Notes: generated by a model not told the origin, from the letters alone. A DNA stretch of 64,000 nucleotides from Oikopleura dioica (GCA_907165135.1 OU015567.1:2299001-2363000); one strand, 5' to 3'; shown: positions 1 through 13,197, counted from the stretch's first letter. Program-made: numbers and translations.

Positions 1-1589
1 CAAAGATTTTTATCAGGACCTGAGAAGGTAGGGTACTTTTTCGCGATAAACATGTCCCTTTCTTCTTTGATTTTGGCTAATTTCGTTCTATGTCAGGGTT
101 GGCTGAATAATAATTGCTATTATTGCCACTTATTGCCACTTTCTGCCGGAGGACCTCCCGGAGGACCCTCTTACTGGAAGACCAACTGCTGGAAGACCAA
201 TATAAAAAAAAATAAATAAATAGCCTTGCTTGGCCACCTATTGCCACATTTGGCCAATTGTGGTCGCTTTCTGCCGGAGGACCTCCCGGAGGACTCCCTC
301 ACTGGAGGACCAACTGCTGGAAAACTTGTGGGGAATGAATCTGCCTCAGTGGGAGGAAGACACTCAAGCACATTAAACTCAGTCAGGGAGGGGGCCAAGC
401 CGACCCGTAGGGGAGGCCATTCAAGCTCATTCGATTCAGTAAGGCAGGGGGCGAAGCCGACCCGATGGGGAGGCCGCGCCCGTCGACTTTATTCAGTCAG
501 AGTCAGGGCGAAGCCGACCCAAAAGGGAGGCAACGCCCGTTTATTTTATTCAATCAGAGAAATTAGCAAGTCTTTTCTGGTTGGCTTTCGTCTTTTTAAA
601 TTTCTGTTCCTTTTGGAATCTCGAACGTTGAATCTGTTGAAAACCTCCCAGATTATTCGGGAGACTGTAAGATTTGAAAAATCTCGAAATATTCGGTATC
701 TTGAAATTTTGAAAGAGACAACCCTTTCGCGGACTCAGACTTTATCAAATAAACGGGCGTGGCCTCCTCTTCGGGTCGGCTTCGCCCTGACTCTGATTGA
801 ATTATATGAACGGGCGTGGCCTCCCCTTTGGGTCGGCTTCGCCCTGACTCTGACTGAATAAAGTCGACGGGCGCGGCCTCCCCATCGGGTCGGCTTCGCC
901 CTGACTCTGATTGAATAATATGAACGGGCGTGGCCTCCCCTTCGGGTCGGCTTCGCCCCCTGCCTTACTGAATCGAATGAGCTTGAATGGCCTCCCCTTC
1001 GGGTCGGCTTCGCCCCTACCTTACTGAATCGAATGAGCTTGAATGGCCTCCCCTACGGGTCGGCTTGGCCCCCTCCCTGACTGAGTTTAATGTGCTTGAG
1101 TGTCTTCCTCCCACTGAGGCAGATTTATTCCCCACAAGTTTTCCAGCAGTTGGTCCTCCAGTGAAGGAGTCATCCGGGAGGTCCTCCGGCAATAAGCGGC
1201 CGAAATTGTCCAAAGGTGGCAACTTGTGGCCAAGCGAGGTTATTTATTCATTTTTTTTATATTGGTCTTCCAGCAGTTGGTCTTCCAGTAAAGGAGTCCT
1301 CCGGGAGGTCCTCCGGCAGAAAGCGACCACAATTGGCCAAATGTGGCAATAGGTGGCCAAGCAAGGCTATTTATTTATTTTTTTTTATATTGGTCTTCCA
1401 GCAGTTGGTCTTCCAGTAAGAGGGTCCTCCGGGAGGTCCTCCGGCAGAAAGTGGCAATAAGTGGCAATAATAACAATTATTATTCAGCCAACCCTGACAT
1501 AGAACGAAATTAGCCAAAATCAAAGAAGAAAGGGACATGTTTATCGCGAAAAAGTACCCTACCTTCTCAGGTCCTGATAAAAATCTTTG
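1..1589. mobile_element. 1.6-kb foldback (inverted-repeat) element
   Basis: The first 29 bases are the exact reverse complement of bases 1561-1589, and the mirror continues inward on both sides, so the whole block folds on a centre near 795. Both arms carry a tandem module of about 55-63 bases built around GGGTCGGCTTCGCCC (about six copies at 755-1080, complementary copies at about 365-540) and a distal module with TCCGGGAGGTCCTCCGGCAG repeated at about 1290-1450 and mirrored at 140-300. The central 560-740 is less repetitive. Open frames inside read through the repeats and resemble no protein. The left edge may extend beyond the window. A foldback-type DNA transposon or large MITE is the best reading. 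Confidence 0.8.
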
Positions 1590-4267
1590 GCTGATACTGA
1601 CCGGCTCATCTATACCTTGCAGCGAAGCGCAGGCTCTGAGCTACAAAATGAGTTATTGACCTTTTAAAACGGGAAAGTAAAAGTACCCAAAACTTGCGTC
1701 ATAAGAACCACCATTTTCGAGATTTCGACCCCATTTTTTCGAAAATTTCCGTTTTCAGCCCCCCACCGGATTGAGCCAGCATACGTAATCGAGGATGCTC
1801 TTTCAGCTGAGCATACTCGTTCCTTGAAACAAGAACTTTTCAGTTTTCTCAAAAAATATATTTTTAGTGTCCCTAGCTAACTTGGGAGAAAAGGGTTGAT
1901 TAGGTCAGGCCCTTAATAAATCAAAAATGGCTTTTTGAAAAATTGCTCGTAATAAAAGTTGACATTGTATACAAGAAAAATATAATTTGGCGATAATTGT
2001 CAAAAGATTTCGGCTGCCAGAAAAGTGTTGAGCACATAATTACCCAGGGTCATTTGTTCATTTAGGACGCTCGTTTGTGGATACCCGCTATCAAAGAACA
2101 CCACTCTAGGCAAATTGCCAGTTGTTTTTTTGGGGTCATGGAAGGTGAGGAGTCCAAATATGCAGGTGGTCTCACCTCGTTGTCTCGGGACCATGCAGAT
2201 GCGAGCAAGTGCGGCGGATCAATAGCGTAAACTGCCCTGCATCGCAGATAAAATCAACATCCGGTAGCCCCCTTAGAGAGATAATTTGACGCAAACTGGA
2301 ATTTTGAATAATATATTTCGACGATGAAATACAAAATGTACAAGATTTTGAGAAATATACAATGAATACATAATGAATATGAGTTTGTACAAATTATAAT
2401 TCGAAATAAACTGGCAAATTTCTCGGATATTTCTAGGAGTTCATTAGAAAAAGAATTTTTTAATAAAATTAACCTTCGTTGCCAATCTTCAGGCTGATTC
2501 GAAATGCTTAACTCTGACGATTGACTTTCGTCGTCGATATTTTCCGTTCGCGAATTTGTTTAAATTTTCCACTTTATAGTTCCACACAATTTTACAGAAC
2601 ATTGTAAGACGAAAGTGTCTTTGTACGTTTTTGACAAGTAGAGATTCATTGCAAAATTTCGGGTGTGAGACCCTTCAAATATCCAGAAAATGCTGCTATT
2701 TATCCTTTGACCCGCGGTTATAAGATAGACAAGGGGGAGTGAGAGACCTGGTTTGAGTTCTCTGGCCAGTTTTTTGATTTTCTCTTTCACTTCTTCGTAA
2801 GTAGGAAAATTAAATTTATGCTTAGCCGCCATATTTTTTGCGAATAACGCTTGCACCGAAGAGATCCGTCTCGATTACGACCTAGATTACCATCACTTCT
2901 ACCCCCAAGCTACTCTTGAACCGCCGCGCTAGCTCACAGCTGTTATCTCATTTTCAAATCTGTACCTATTTGGACTCCTCACCTTCCATAAACTCGTTTT
3001 TTTGACAGCTCGTTTCTAGTTTCTTCCATTTTCTGCAAGCTTGGAAGAAATCATCGTCCATCTTGGCAAATGAGTTTCTAAACAAGCCGATGATATTTTC
3101 GACATGGCGAGGAGTCGTGTTAGGTTGAGCACACGTTTTTCTAGCGCGATGCTGATGATGATGGCCGTGTTCGACAAATTTTTTAAATCGGATGCAAGGA
3201 TGAGTTTTTTGATTTTAGAATTTAACAGCTCAGCAGAAATAAGAGAGCGAACTTTACCTGTTTGACGATTGGCCCAGATATCAATAAATTCAGCTAGAAA
3301 GGGTTGACTGCCTTTAACGAGCATCATGAGTTATCATGATAAAGAGGGTGAAGAAACATCGTCGGTAGTTTAAGTTTCATTATGAGAATGCTTGTTGCGG
3401 TACATCTTTTCTCATAATCGTCTGAGAAAATACTCAGAGAAGAAGTGTCCCCCGCTCAAGTACCCCTTGCCATGTCTGTCCCTTGCGACTCTTTTGACAA
3501 GTGCATACGTTGTACTTTTACAAATTGAGGGTCTCCTTTCTAGGTCATAAAGGAGCTTTTTCCTCTATAACTTCACTGCGGTCAATTTTATTTCGTTGAT
3601 GTTCAAAGAAAATAGTCGGTAATTGAATCAGAAATTGTTTTCATGAGAAAATAGTTTTAATAGATATTTATTTGACAACTTCTGCTTATTGCCCTGGCGG
3701 ATTGCCAGATTCAAGCAAGTGACATATCAAATGCCGACTCTTTTGAGACAAGACTTGTTCGACTACCCTTATCAACTCAGATTTCGAGCTCTAATAAGGT
3801 TGTCTCTCCATTAATTTTTTGATAAAAACTCCAAGAAAGATCATTTTGTACTGAATATACGTAAGTAACAGTCAGCTTTCATCATCAACTTTACGTATAC
3901 GGTACTAAAAATAACAAGAATGTCAGAGGCATTCGGCTGATTATATGCAATTACTTATGTTTCCTTCCGCAACTTTGCGGTCTCCGGAAAAAGCAGAAGC
4001 AGCTACAATTGCTACCGAAAACAAACAACGTGCCTCTTGTCTGGTTCTAAAGACTCTTAAAACCATCCAGAAAGCGGTATCGCCGAGAGCACCCATTATG
4101 CAAAAGACGCGATTATTCAGCAGCCGTTTCCTGTTCTGTATAACTCCAGCTACATATCAACTCGCAAATATTTCCGATCGTGAAATTACCGCTCGTCTAA
4201 ACAAGCAAAACGGTAATCATTTTCTTCAGAATTCGAAGCCAAAAATGGAGAAAAATAAGAAAAAACC
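1590..4267. other. Stretch without a recognised gene
   Basis: No gene is recognised. Two minus-strand open frames, 2560-2835 (from an ATG) and 3016-3327, have fairly ordinary amino-acid content but match no family I know and show no convincing splice partners. A 51-codon minus-strand frame lies at about 3945-4100. They may be remnants of a gene or chance frames. A short inverted repeat is listed separately. Confidence 0.4.
2138..2989. repeat. Perfect 23-base inverted repeat pair
   Basis: Bases 2138-2160 (starting ATGGAAGGTGAGGAGTCC) recur as their exact reverse complement at 2967-2989, 806 bases apart. The repeats may delimit an old insertion or be leftovers of a rearrangement. No target duplication was seen outside them. 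Confidence 0.5.
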
Positions 4268-4339
4268 CTCCCGAACCGGGAATCGAACCCGGGCCGCCGG
4301 AGTGAGAATCCGGAATCCTAACCCCTAGACCATTCGGGA
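4268..4339 (-). tRNA. tRNA-Glu (anticodon CTC)
   Basis: On the minus strand the sequence folds as a 72-base tRNA. The acceptor stem TCCCGAA/TTCGGGA pairs perfectly (7 bp), followed by discriminator G. The D arm contains GTCTAGGGGTTAGGAT. The anticodon stem CCGGA/TCCGG carries loop TTCTCAC, giving anticodon CTC. The T arm is CCGGGTTCGAATCCCGG. No intron is seen, and the RNA polymerase III A and B boxes are in the expected places. Confidence 0.96.
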
Positions 4340-4854
4340 CTTGCCCCGAAGCGAGAGAACCTGGTCTTCATCGAGCTAAGATTAAAATTCGGCTAGATAT
4401 TATCAATTCTTTGGTAAAAATCAGCCAAAAATCACATGAATCCGAGTTCATTTCAAAGTTTGGTTATTTTGTTTTTTTGGTTGAAAATTCTAGCGTGAAC
4501 GAAATAATGACGAAAAAATTGTTCGTTGGTAAAAAATATTAACGTTACTTTTTCGCGAAAAATATTCCCCCGACCTTCAGAATTCCGTCCTTTCATTCTC
4601 AAATTCCTTCAACTTGCTCGTTAGCGTGGGGCGGCAACCGCGTTTACGTCACTTTTTCACCGCGAAATTGGGATGTGACAGGTCCTGGCTTTCTATGAAA
4701 AATTGAGTTCTTCCGGCAACAGCCTGGCTTTATCGGCTTAGATTTCTATTTTCCAACGCATAAGAAAGTTCAAGCTCTGAAATCAAGGAAGACTATCTCT
4801 GTGGGCCAAAGACCTTGCAGTTTTTTCTCTTATCTTTTTATAACAAAACTTTAA

Positions 4855-5917
4855 TCATTCGCTTGTACAAAATGAGATCAAGTGATTGCTCTTCGTCAAT
4901 TCTTTATCTTCTGCTGCTCGAACTAGAAATCTAAAAAAGCTCCTTGACCCATTTCTCTGTCGCATTTTCTCACCTCGCGACGTCTTTCCTGCTGATTCCT
5001 TTGGGCTCATTCTTGAAGGCTTCAATTCTATCTCCTGGTTCGACCAAAAAGTCTCCCCCTGTTTTTTCGCCATCATTCAGTCGAGCTGCGCAGCAAATGG
5101 TCCAGTTGACTGCCGTATCTGTTTGAAGCAAAATCTGGCGCATCTCCTCCATATCTTCGAAAATATTGGTGAGGAGGGAGAGACCAAGGCGCGTGAAAAA
5201 GGGCTCTACAGAAGAAGCGTTGTCGGTCATGAACCAGGCTCCAAGGATGAGAAGTCGACTGATGTTGTTGAAATCCGCGGCTTGGATTATATGAGGGATG
5301 ACTTTCGCGTAACCTTCCTTTATTCCACCACAAGGACTGAACGAAAACCGATAAAACTAGGAGTGAAGAAATTTTATTCGATACATAAATCAACAAAGAC
5401 GCGAGAAAAGTAGCAGTAGCAACATGAAAAGAAACGGATTCATTTTTAATGTCATGAATGTTAACACAAAATGTTTATGAAAAAGGAAAGAATGCTAATG
5501 ATTCATTTTACAACGTTTTAAATTGCAAGCAACCAACGGCAAACTATTCGAGATACCTGTAGTTATGACTCATTTTATGAGAAAAATAATTCATTTCATA
5601 TTTGATGAATAAAATCTCGGTCTGTCCCTTATATACCCTTAGATGGCCATTTGGACGAAATGCTATCGATAAGATCAGACGCACCTGAAAGATCCGGGAA
5701 AGCCGCCCAAAGTACTTATCAAGATCTCGAGATCTGCAAAACCAGCTGACAGACTTGCTGTATTGAAGATATCGACCGCTCTGACTTCTACTCGTCTGTC
5801 AAAATTAGTGATTCTCCCATGCCGGACAAAAGCGATAACTGTATGCTTCGACTCTAGAAGCTGGTCGATGACATTTCTCCCTGTAGCTCCAGTGGCTCCA
5901 AGAACTCCTACGATCAT
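4855..5917 (-). CDS. NAD(P)-binding reductase, biliverdin reductase B-like
   Basis: Three exons: 5685-5917, 4974-5336 and 4855-4930; introns of 348 and 43 bases are GT-AG. The joined frame is 672 bases, 223 aa. The start MIVGVLGATGATG carries the G-x-x-G-x-x-G dinucleotide loop at residues 7-13. Later residues show the NmrA/atypical short-chain pattern: an internal segment WTICCAARLNDGEKTG, like the WT-x-V-R-P-x-x-L-x-DG-x-x-TG of BLVRB, and a C-terminal ISRKDVARFLV helix. The family reduces flavins or biliverdin with NADPH in the cytosol; the exact substrate cannot be told. Human BLVRB is 206 aa, so the length fits. A plus-strand open frame over the same DNA is a shadow. Confidence 0.85.
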
Positions 5918-6134
5918 GATTTTTCTCTTTTAACAACTCTGATTTGAAGCGGAAATGACTCTTTAGAAAATAAATAAATTAAATTCGAATCAAGTTATTA
6001 TTTCAAAATTGAGCTTTCAGAAAAAAAAAATCAATAATCATCAGGAACTAGTTCTTTTTTGCTTTCCCGCTTCGTTTTCATCTCAGTTCTTTGTTTCCTT
6101 TCAACGGGCTACAGTAACAATTCTCTAATATAAC

Positions 6135-9100
6135 TCAAGAATCATTTCGTTTTTGCCCAAGCCTGATAGCACAAGAAAGGTAAATAAGCGCGATTATAAC
6201 ACCAATTACAGAAGCAGTAATCAAGCAACTCCAGAGAATGATCAAACTGTCATTTCCCTGATCGACGTAGCTTTCGATAATCATAAGTAACTCCGTGACG
6301 CGAGAGATTTCATTTGAATTATTAATGCCCACAACATTGTCGCCCTGAGTAAGGGTTAGCCCTATCGATAAAAGCGGTAGCTCTCTATGTCTCTCTGTAA
6401 CCCTGCCTTGATAGTTCGAGCTTCGGGACATCGGCCAAAGGTCATTTCGGATCGGATAAATCTAGCGGTGGCATCTTCGTGGTTCACGATTTCCATGGTG
6501 ATGTACTGTTGAACTCGACTGTAGTAGTCGTCGAATCCGATGTCAACGAGGAAGTTGTACTCGGTTTCGCCGCTTGGGTAGACTCGTTCTCTAGAATAAT
6601 TTTATGATAAATTTCTCATTCAAAATCTTTAGGAAATGCTTCGTCATACCTGTACCAGGGGAAGACGGTACCAGCCTTGAACTCAGTTCCGCTCAAAATC
6701 TCTCCGGTAATCGCAAAAGTGATAGAGGTAGCGGTTGAAATGGTCACGGACAAGCATCGCTCACCGTATTGCGAGTGGGGGATTGAAGTGACCTTGGCAG
6801 TACCACGTCCAGTGATAGAGCCGTCAGACTCGATGTTGAGGTCGTCGTCGTATTCTTGTTTCATCATGCATCGGTCGTACTCGCCGACCTCGGCCATGTC
6901 GCACTCAAGCCATGTTCCAGTGGCTTCGGAAATGCCGACAGTGAAGATCATCGAGTTATCGTATACGTAGTTCCAGTCCTGAAATCAACGATGAGAACAC
7001 CCCTTTTTCGACGATCTTACTCGGTAGAAGAGAAGTCCATGGCTGATGAACTTGCTGTATCCTCGGTTAGTTGAGCCATTCTCAGAAGGATTCTCCCAGC
7101 CGCCATGAGAGGGTACGGTCGTGATCATTCGTCGCTGAGTCAGTCGGTCCTTGCATGGTTTACCCTGCTCCAGAATTCCCATTGTGATTTGCTTTCCATG
7201 AGCTGGGAAGGCCAAGGAGCTAGAATTTTTGAATCTTGTATAATTCAGGTAACAGGGGGTTTCTAACCTGTCATAATCACCGGCAACCAAGTAAGCATAA
7301 ATGGAAAGATGTCCGTAGTTGGAGCTTGATGGCTTTGAGTTAGGGTAGACACTGATTTGCCAAGTGTAACCGTCCTTGTCGACGAAAGTAGGGGATCGTC
7401 GGGAGTTGCCAGCGTCGAAGAAGGACTGCCAATCGTCGATTTTCCAGGAGAACATCGCTTCATCAGAAGGACAATAGCCGGAGGTATCCATTTCGCTGGG
7501 AAAAGGGTTAGAAAAAAGAAGCGAAATGTACGATAGTGATATACCGAATATAAGATTGATAGTTAATCTTACACAACAGAAGTTTCAACAGCTGGTTCGT
7601 CCTGAACATGGGGGGCATGAGCTTTCATGCTCGCTTCAAATCGCGGGTTGACATTAAAACTGTTCGAACCACAAGTCAATCTTGAGTCGAGAACTGTATC
7701 GTCAAAGGTACTGACGAACTTGGCAGAAGTCAAGTCGGAAATGCAGAAATCAGATGTGTGGAGAATGAATCCTTCGTGCATTTTGGTATTAAGACCTGCG
7801 CTAGCTGAGATTTCCCAGCTCTCGCCGTTGAAAAAGATCGCATAGTCCTCGGAGGCGTGGAGATAGTAGGGTCGGTGGTGGACTTCTCCGGCGGCGAAAT
7901 AGTCGCCGTTGATTTCTGGGTAGCGAGAGTTGCGGTGCATCAAGGTGAGAGAGGGGCAGCATTTTACGCTATCAACGCATCTGCTGACGACACTTCCAGT
8001 TTCATACCAGTCACCACCACTGTATTCTCTCCATGTTTTCTCAATATTCTCCGGGCAAAAGGCGACGTCTGGTGCTTCAACACCTCTTGAGCTGCCTCCC
8101 TTAGTCGATCCAATGAACCACGAATAGCTGCCTCGTCGGTAGTAAAGCCAGTCGCCACGAGTCTCATGGCCGTATCCGTATCTATCACCGGAAAGAGATC
8201 CATTCGCGTCCTTGACGTAGACACCGTTTCTGCCGCTCTGGTAGGTCAAGCCTTTCATTTCGATTTTGTTGCACCCGCAATTGGCTAGGTCTAAGTCGGC
8301 ATCGGAGTAAGAGTAGAGGTTATTGAGCAAATCATTATCCGCCTTAGTGTAACTCGCTCGCTGGCCAATGAGATCTTGGTAGAAAGGATCTTTTGTGACA
8401 ATGGTTGGCTTGCTCTTGTCAATCGCAAATCCTCCCTGAGAGTAGTGCATCACGGACATGTATGGGTAAGGGATGCCGAAGGTGGTCCACTGGTCGTCGG
8501 ACACTTTTTCGAAGTTGTTGTACTTAGTTGGGTCGATGTTGTCCCACATGATTTCTACGTAGTCATCTCGATCTGGGCGGGACTAGAATTGGGAATGAAA
8601 ATAAGGCTTTACCATCATAATCAAGTGTTACCTGGGCGTGTTTGATTCCAAGAGCATGAGTGAATTCATGCATAATTGTAGCCATGGCAGAGCAACCATC
8701 GGCGAGGGAGAGACTTTGTCTTCCACCGATTCTTCCAACTGACGAAGAGCATCCTCCACCAAGATAGATTCTGATCCAATCATCAATTGTTTCATCCGCA
8801 GCGCGGAATGAAACCAGGGATTTGGCTTCCATCTCTCGAATCGCCTGGTGTAGGGAGCCGACGACATTCATCGCGACTTGGGGTTCGACTCCGATGGAAA
8901 TGAGCCGATTGGGCCATCGGTAGGAAAGATCGAGCTGGGCGTTGCGGTCTTTGTTGAGCGTACCGGGCTCATCTGTGATGATGTCTCCCTCGAAAAGATC
9001 CAGCCCGAGAAGCTCGTTGAGCTGGAACTCATCGAGATTTCCGTATTCGGCCTCGTTGAGGGTATCGTTGTTTTCATCTACAAGTGCGTACGCACTGGTG

Positions 9101-9167
9101 GCCAAAAGGCCGTTCAAGAGCTAAAAACTCATGTAAAATAAATATAAGATGGTATACTTACTTTCAT
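6135..9167 (-). CDS. Astacin-MATH transmembrane metalloprotease, meprin-like
   Basis: Eight exons: 9162-9167, 8632-9120, 7573-8582, 7268-7495, 7021-7219, 6650-6978, 6407-6590 and 6135-6344. They join to 2655 bases, 884 aa, with every phase matching. Residues 1-14 are a signal peptide (MKLLNGLLATSAYA). The astacin zinc site HEFTHALGIKH lies at about 153-163 and the Met-turn SVMHY at 208-212. About 250-490 holds two Tyr/Trp/Cys-rich modules I do not recognise. About 505-815 is a MATH domain (starts FSWKIDDWQSFFDAG). The last exon gives a membrane span at about 849-872 and a short basic tail. Meprins share the astacin-MATH-TM layout but have a MAM domain where the unknown modules sit. The last intron (6345-6406) is GC-AG. 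It is probably a cell-surface protease. Confidence 0.9.
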
Positions 9168-9489
9168 GTTGAGAAGAAAACTCTGTGTGATTGAGAAAGA
9201 AGACCTATGAATTCTGACAATTTCGACAGATGCAAAAACTCCCGCATGAAAACCCGGATGTTTTTAAATATGTTTCTTCTCATCAAAATTCTTCAAAAAT
9301 ATGTAAATCGTAATCATTTAGGACTTGTCTTCGCCTGCCCTCTGTTTAGAAATTCTTATTTTATCATAATTATTATTGTCATCATTATTTTTTTTATAAA
9401 TAAAGTAAACGGCAAGTTTTTTTATGAATATTTATTGATTTTTGAAGTATTTTTACAAAACAGAGCTGCGAACAGAAATAAAAAACGAA

Positions 9490-10463
9490 TTAAGCACATG
9501 GTTTGTTTTCAACCCAAACTGGATCAGATCGGTCGCAAGTCCAAATGTTTCGTCGGTTTCCAGTTCGGTTTCCGCTTGTGCAAGTGGCAATGCACTTCTT
9601 GTTTCCATTGGCTTTGGTTCGGCATTCGACTTCAGAGCCTGCTTGGAAAACTGGCTGGGCATCGAGGTGGTCGCACTCGTTCTTGCATTTGAACTGGACG
9701 GTGGAGTATTTGGTGGTTCCTCGGCAGGGATCGCCGACCATTCCGTTGTTGAGTTTGATAGAGCAGGCTCGTTTGCCGTTGCATCGGTCGGACATGAAAT
9801 CAGTCGCATCTCGGTTGCAGCCTCCATCGGGAACGAGGTAGTGTTTGTGAGAAGAGCCGTTGGGGTTGCAAACGTCCTGCTCTTCTCGACCGTACCAGGC
9901 GTCAACGATTTCGAGGACCTTGCCGGCGTCGCAGCTGATTCGTCGGTCATTGTTTCCTTGGTGGGAGTGCTCGCAAGAGATGGATTCTTTGACTGCATCT
10001 TCGACTCCCTCAGAGGATTCGCATTTGTAGAGGACCTCGGTGAACTTGGTGGTTCCGACGCAGGGATCCTTGACTGAAAATTACCGTAAGCCATGTCTCT
10101 TATCAAAAAATCCGTATTCTTAATATTGGTGCTGGAAGAATTTCACTTACTTTCTCTGTTGTTGGCATTGTAGTTGCAAGATCGTTTGCCATCGCAATCA
10201 GCAGCAGCGTGCTCGGTCACATCCAAGGAGCATTCTGGCCAGTTTCCGTAGGCGTTGCCACCGTGACAGGTATCAGCGTCGTTTCGACCGTATGTTGCGC
10301 CCATGACCCTGATGACTTTGTTCTTGGGGCAGGAGGCGCCGCCTTCGTTGGTACCGGTGGTGGCGAGGTGGTTGTGCTCGCAGTTGATGAATGACTGAGT
10401 CATGAATCGCTCGACAGCTTGGTCAGCGGAAGCAGCGACGAGGAGGGAAGTAAAAAGCTTCAT
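9490..10463 (-). CDS. Secreted lectin with two SUEL (rhamnose-binding) domains
   Basis: Exons 10151-10463 and 9490-10073 (intron 77 bases, GT-AG) join to 897 bases, 298 aa. The start is at MKLFTSLLVAASA, a signal peptide; an upstream in-frame ATG would precede it with a charged stretch and is less likely. Two cysteine-rich galactose/rhamnose-binding lectin domains follow, each with the family pattern of I-x-V-x-x-A-x-YGR, a central D-x-C, a GN-x-x-C or GGC block and C-x-GK-x-(A/S)C. The first is at about 30-125, the second at about 130-235. The C-terminal 60 residues add six cysteines and end ENKPCA. These lectins bind sugars outside the cell, often in egg coats or innate defence. Confidence 0.9.
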
Positions 10464-13108
10464 TCTTTTTATTATATTTTTTATCGTTGTATTCACGATT
10501 AGATGAATAACCTCGGATTCGCGTTCTTTTTAAGGGAAAGAGGTCAACTTCGCGAACGCGAGGTGGTGCTGGGGATGTGGCCAGGAGATAACAAGCGCCC
10601 GGGCGATGAGGGCGCTAGTACTCTACTTTTCACGATTTTGCATTGTTGTGACCTCGTTAGCGCGGGCACTGGGTTAACCGCTGGAGCTCGTTTAAGCGGT
10701 TCGAAAATATGCGATTTAGGCTTTAAATTTTGTCTCAGATTTAGCTGTTCGTGGACAACTTTATTTTAAGTATTGCATCTATTCACGTACTAGAAGATAT
10801 CCGTAGAGCATGAAAAGTAAGTGTTAGAATAAATTGGAAATGAAACCGATCATGTATATGAGTAACATAATGTCACTAACCGCCATCAGTTGTCGTTGAG
10901 GTCGTTGAGGAAATTGTCGTTGAGGCCGTTGATGTTTTTGTTGTTGATGGTGTTGTTGATGTTGGTGTCGAATAGCACCAATTCTGCCATGATTTCTTTT
11001 TACCAAAAATTTTTAAGGGATGATTGTTATTTTCTGTTACGCACTCATTTGTAGACGCTGTCCTAAATTGCTCCGTTAATGTTGTTCTTAATTACAAAAA
11101 AATAGTAACCATGATGCGCTTGTAGAAGTAAACAGAGTAATTCCATCATTTGGCTAAAGTTTGGCTTTATAGCGCACTTTCCAACTTCCGTATATCGTCG
11201 GAAAAATTGTCGAGTTTTCGTATGCATCATCTTCTTAAAAATTATTGTTAACCCAGGCCCATCCTTCAGGGCCTGCCTCGAATCGTTGATTTTGGGATTC
11301 GATCCATGTTCCATTTCGATTGCGTCGTATCAAGATTGAATAATTTCCTTCAAGGCAATAATAAGTACTTAAATTCAACTCTTTCCCTAAAAATTGGTAC
11401 TTCTAGCTCCCAAAATTTTTGGACATTATCATTTTCTGCAGGATCGTAAATATATGAGAGGTTAGAGCTGCTACAGTATTGATTCGACATTGCCCATTTG
11501 AAAGTGCTATCAATAATCGCTCCATATATAAACTGATTTCTATTACAGTTTCCTGAGCAAGATCGCTGGTAGATTGGATATGACTGGTGACAAGAAGTAA
11601 CATCAACACCGGTTTCATTATTATCAACTCAACGAATAAAAAATCCAGAGCCAAAGCCAGCTTCGTCATCGCCCTGATCGAGTCCGATAGTCAAAGTCCT
11701 CGGCCAATCTCCTTCCGGCAATTGATTGTAAATTCCAGTAAAATTGCTCTCATCCAAACAGTTATTTTCAGTGACCCACAGTTATCTGGATAGCAATCGT
11801 ATCCATTAGTTGTTGTCTTGTAATTCGGGGTTGGAGGATATTCCATTGTGTTCAAATTTTCTGGCTGAATTTCCCAAAAAAGGCTTCGATCGTGTGTTCT
11901 AGAGGAGGGATGATTGCCAGAAAGTCTTGTATAATTTGAGCTTAAAAATGAAAAAACTGAATTCCCTGTCCTGTAAAAACCATTAAAGCAAGGTCCGTAA
12001 ATTGAGGGAAAAGGCGAAGATGGATCCATATAAACTTCATCAGAAGTCATCTTGTCCTTCAAAAGCATCCACCTTCCAGTCTCGATTTGAAAGCTGAAGT
12101 ACCAGTCGCCCTCCTCTCCATGACGAACATAAGCGTCCGGTCCCGGTTCGAAGAATTGATTCTGCAAGTACTCTCGATACGGGACCTGATCATTGTACCG
12201 AGTCATCATTGGCCGCTCCACATCCCAAAAATTGTCAGGCTGATTATTGTATCCCCAGTAAGCGTATTGAACCTCATCTTCATATCCAAACGCGCAAAGC
12301 TTCGGACCAAACGCCGAATTTTGTAACTCATCATCGTCTTACACCGGATAGATAAAATTGCGATCATTGAAAATGCTCTCGTAGCTTGGTATTCCTAGGA
12401 CGTGAGAATCCCAGCAAAATTCAGGATTACCCCAGTCCACTGTTGAGTGATATTTGGCGACAAAGGTTTGGAACCTAAAGCCTGAATGAGCATAACCGTC
12501 GTATGTAGAAATTGTAAGCGTTTTCGGGTATGTTCCGTTTTGGTGAGGAATTTTATGATATTCTCCAGTCCAATCGTAGGCGTCATAGTCGCCATTGCTT
12601 GAAATATGGATACTGTCATAGTTGCAGGTATGCAGCGGCATCGTTATGTTATCCCAAGAATCATAAAATGTAGTTGTTGTGGTCGTTGTCGTGGTTGTTG
12701 TTGACGTCGTTGTTGTTTGAGGACTGAAGTCTTGGTAGTAGAAATTTTTAAGCTGGTATTTTGCTGCATCATGAAACGGATTCGACACATAAACTTTCAG
12801 CGGGCCAGAGGTATACGCTTGCTGGATACGAGCCCACTGCTTTTTGAATTCCATCAATTGTTACTTCATAATGTAGAGTTTCATTAACTGGCGTGACTTC
12901 AAGAACATATGTGCTCCATTGTCCTTCAGTGCACATATGATTAATGTCTTTTGCATGCCAACCAGGGTTGCTTGGATCATCGATGTTGATAAGAAATGTA
13001 TTTCTGTTAAAGGGTTGAAAAAAAAACTGAGTTAAAAAAAGTCTCGTTAATCTCTTTGATTTGCCCACCCTAGCCTGTGTGGATGTCGGAGCATGGCAAA
13101 AGTCCTAT

Positions 13109-13197
13109 CACCCGGTTTTCCCCAGTTGCCGCCAGGTGTGACGTGAAAAATATTCACATAGTCGGCAAGAGGAACATCCATTGTATGATTACAAAAT
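13109..13197. repeat. Left copy of 89-base direct duplication
   Basis: These 89 bases are identical to 14541-14629. Both encode the same coding segment of the pseudogene and flank the element at 13198-14540. This copy runs on into the downstream part of the coding frame, the other copy into the upstream part, as expected of a target duplication. Confidence 0.9.

Noticed and set aside
226-861. 211-codon plus-strand open frame at the left edge
   Set aside because: It runs through the foldback element's tandem modules, giving repetitive Arg/Pro/Gly-rich translations, and the mirror arm gives equivalent frames.
4886-5413. 175-codon plus-strand open frame
   Set aside because: It lies antisense to the two well-supported 3' exons of the reductase, and its translation has no recognisable features.
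9442-10077. Long plus-strand open frame of 211 codons
   Set aside because: Antisense shadow of the second SUEL lectin exon, which has conserved cysteine and YGR motifs.
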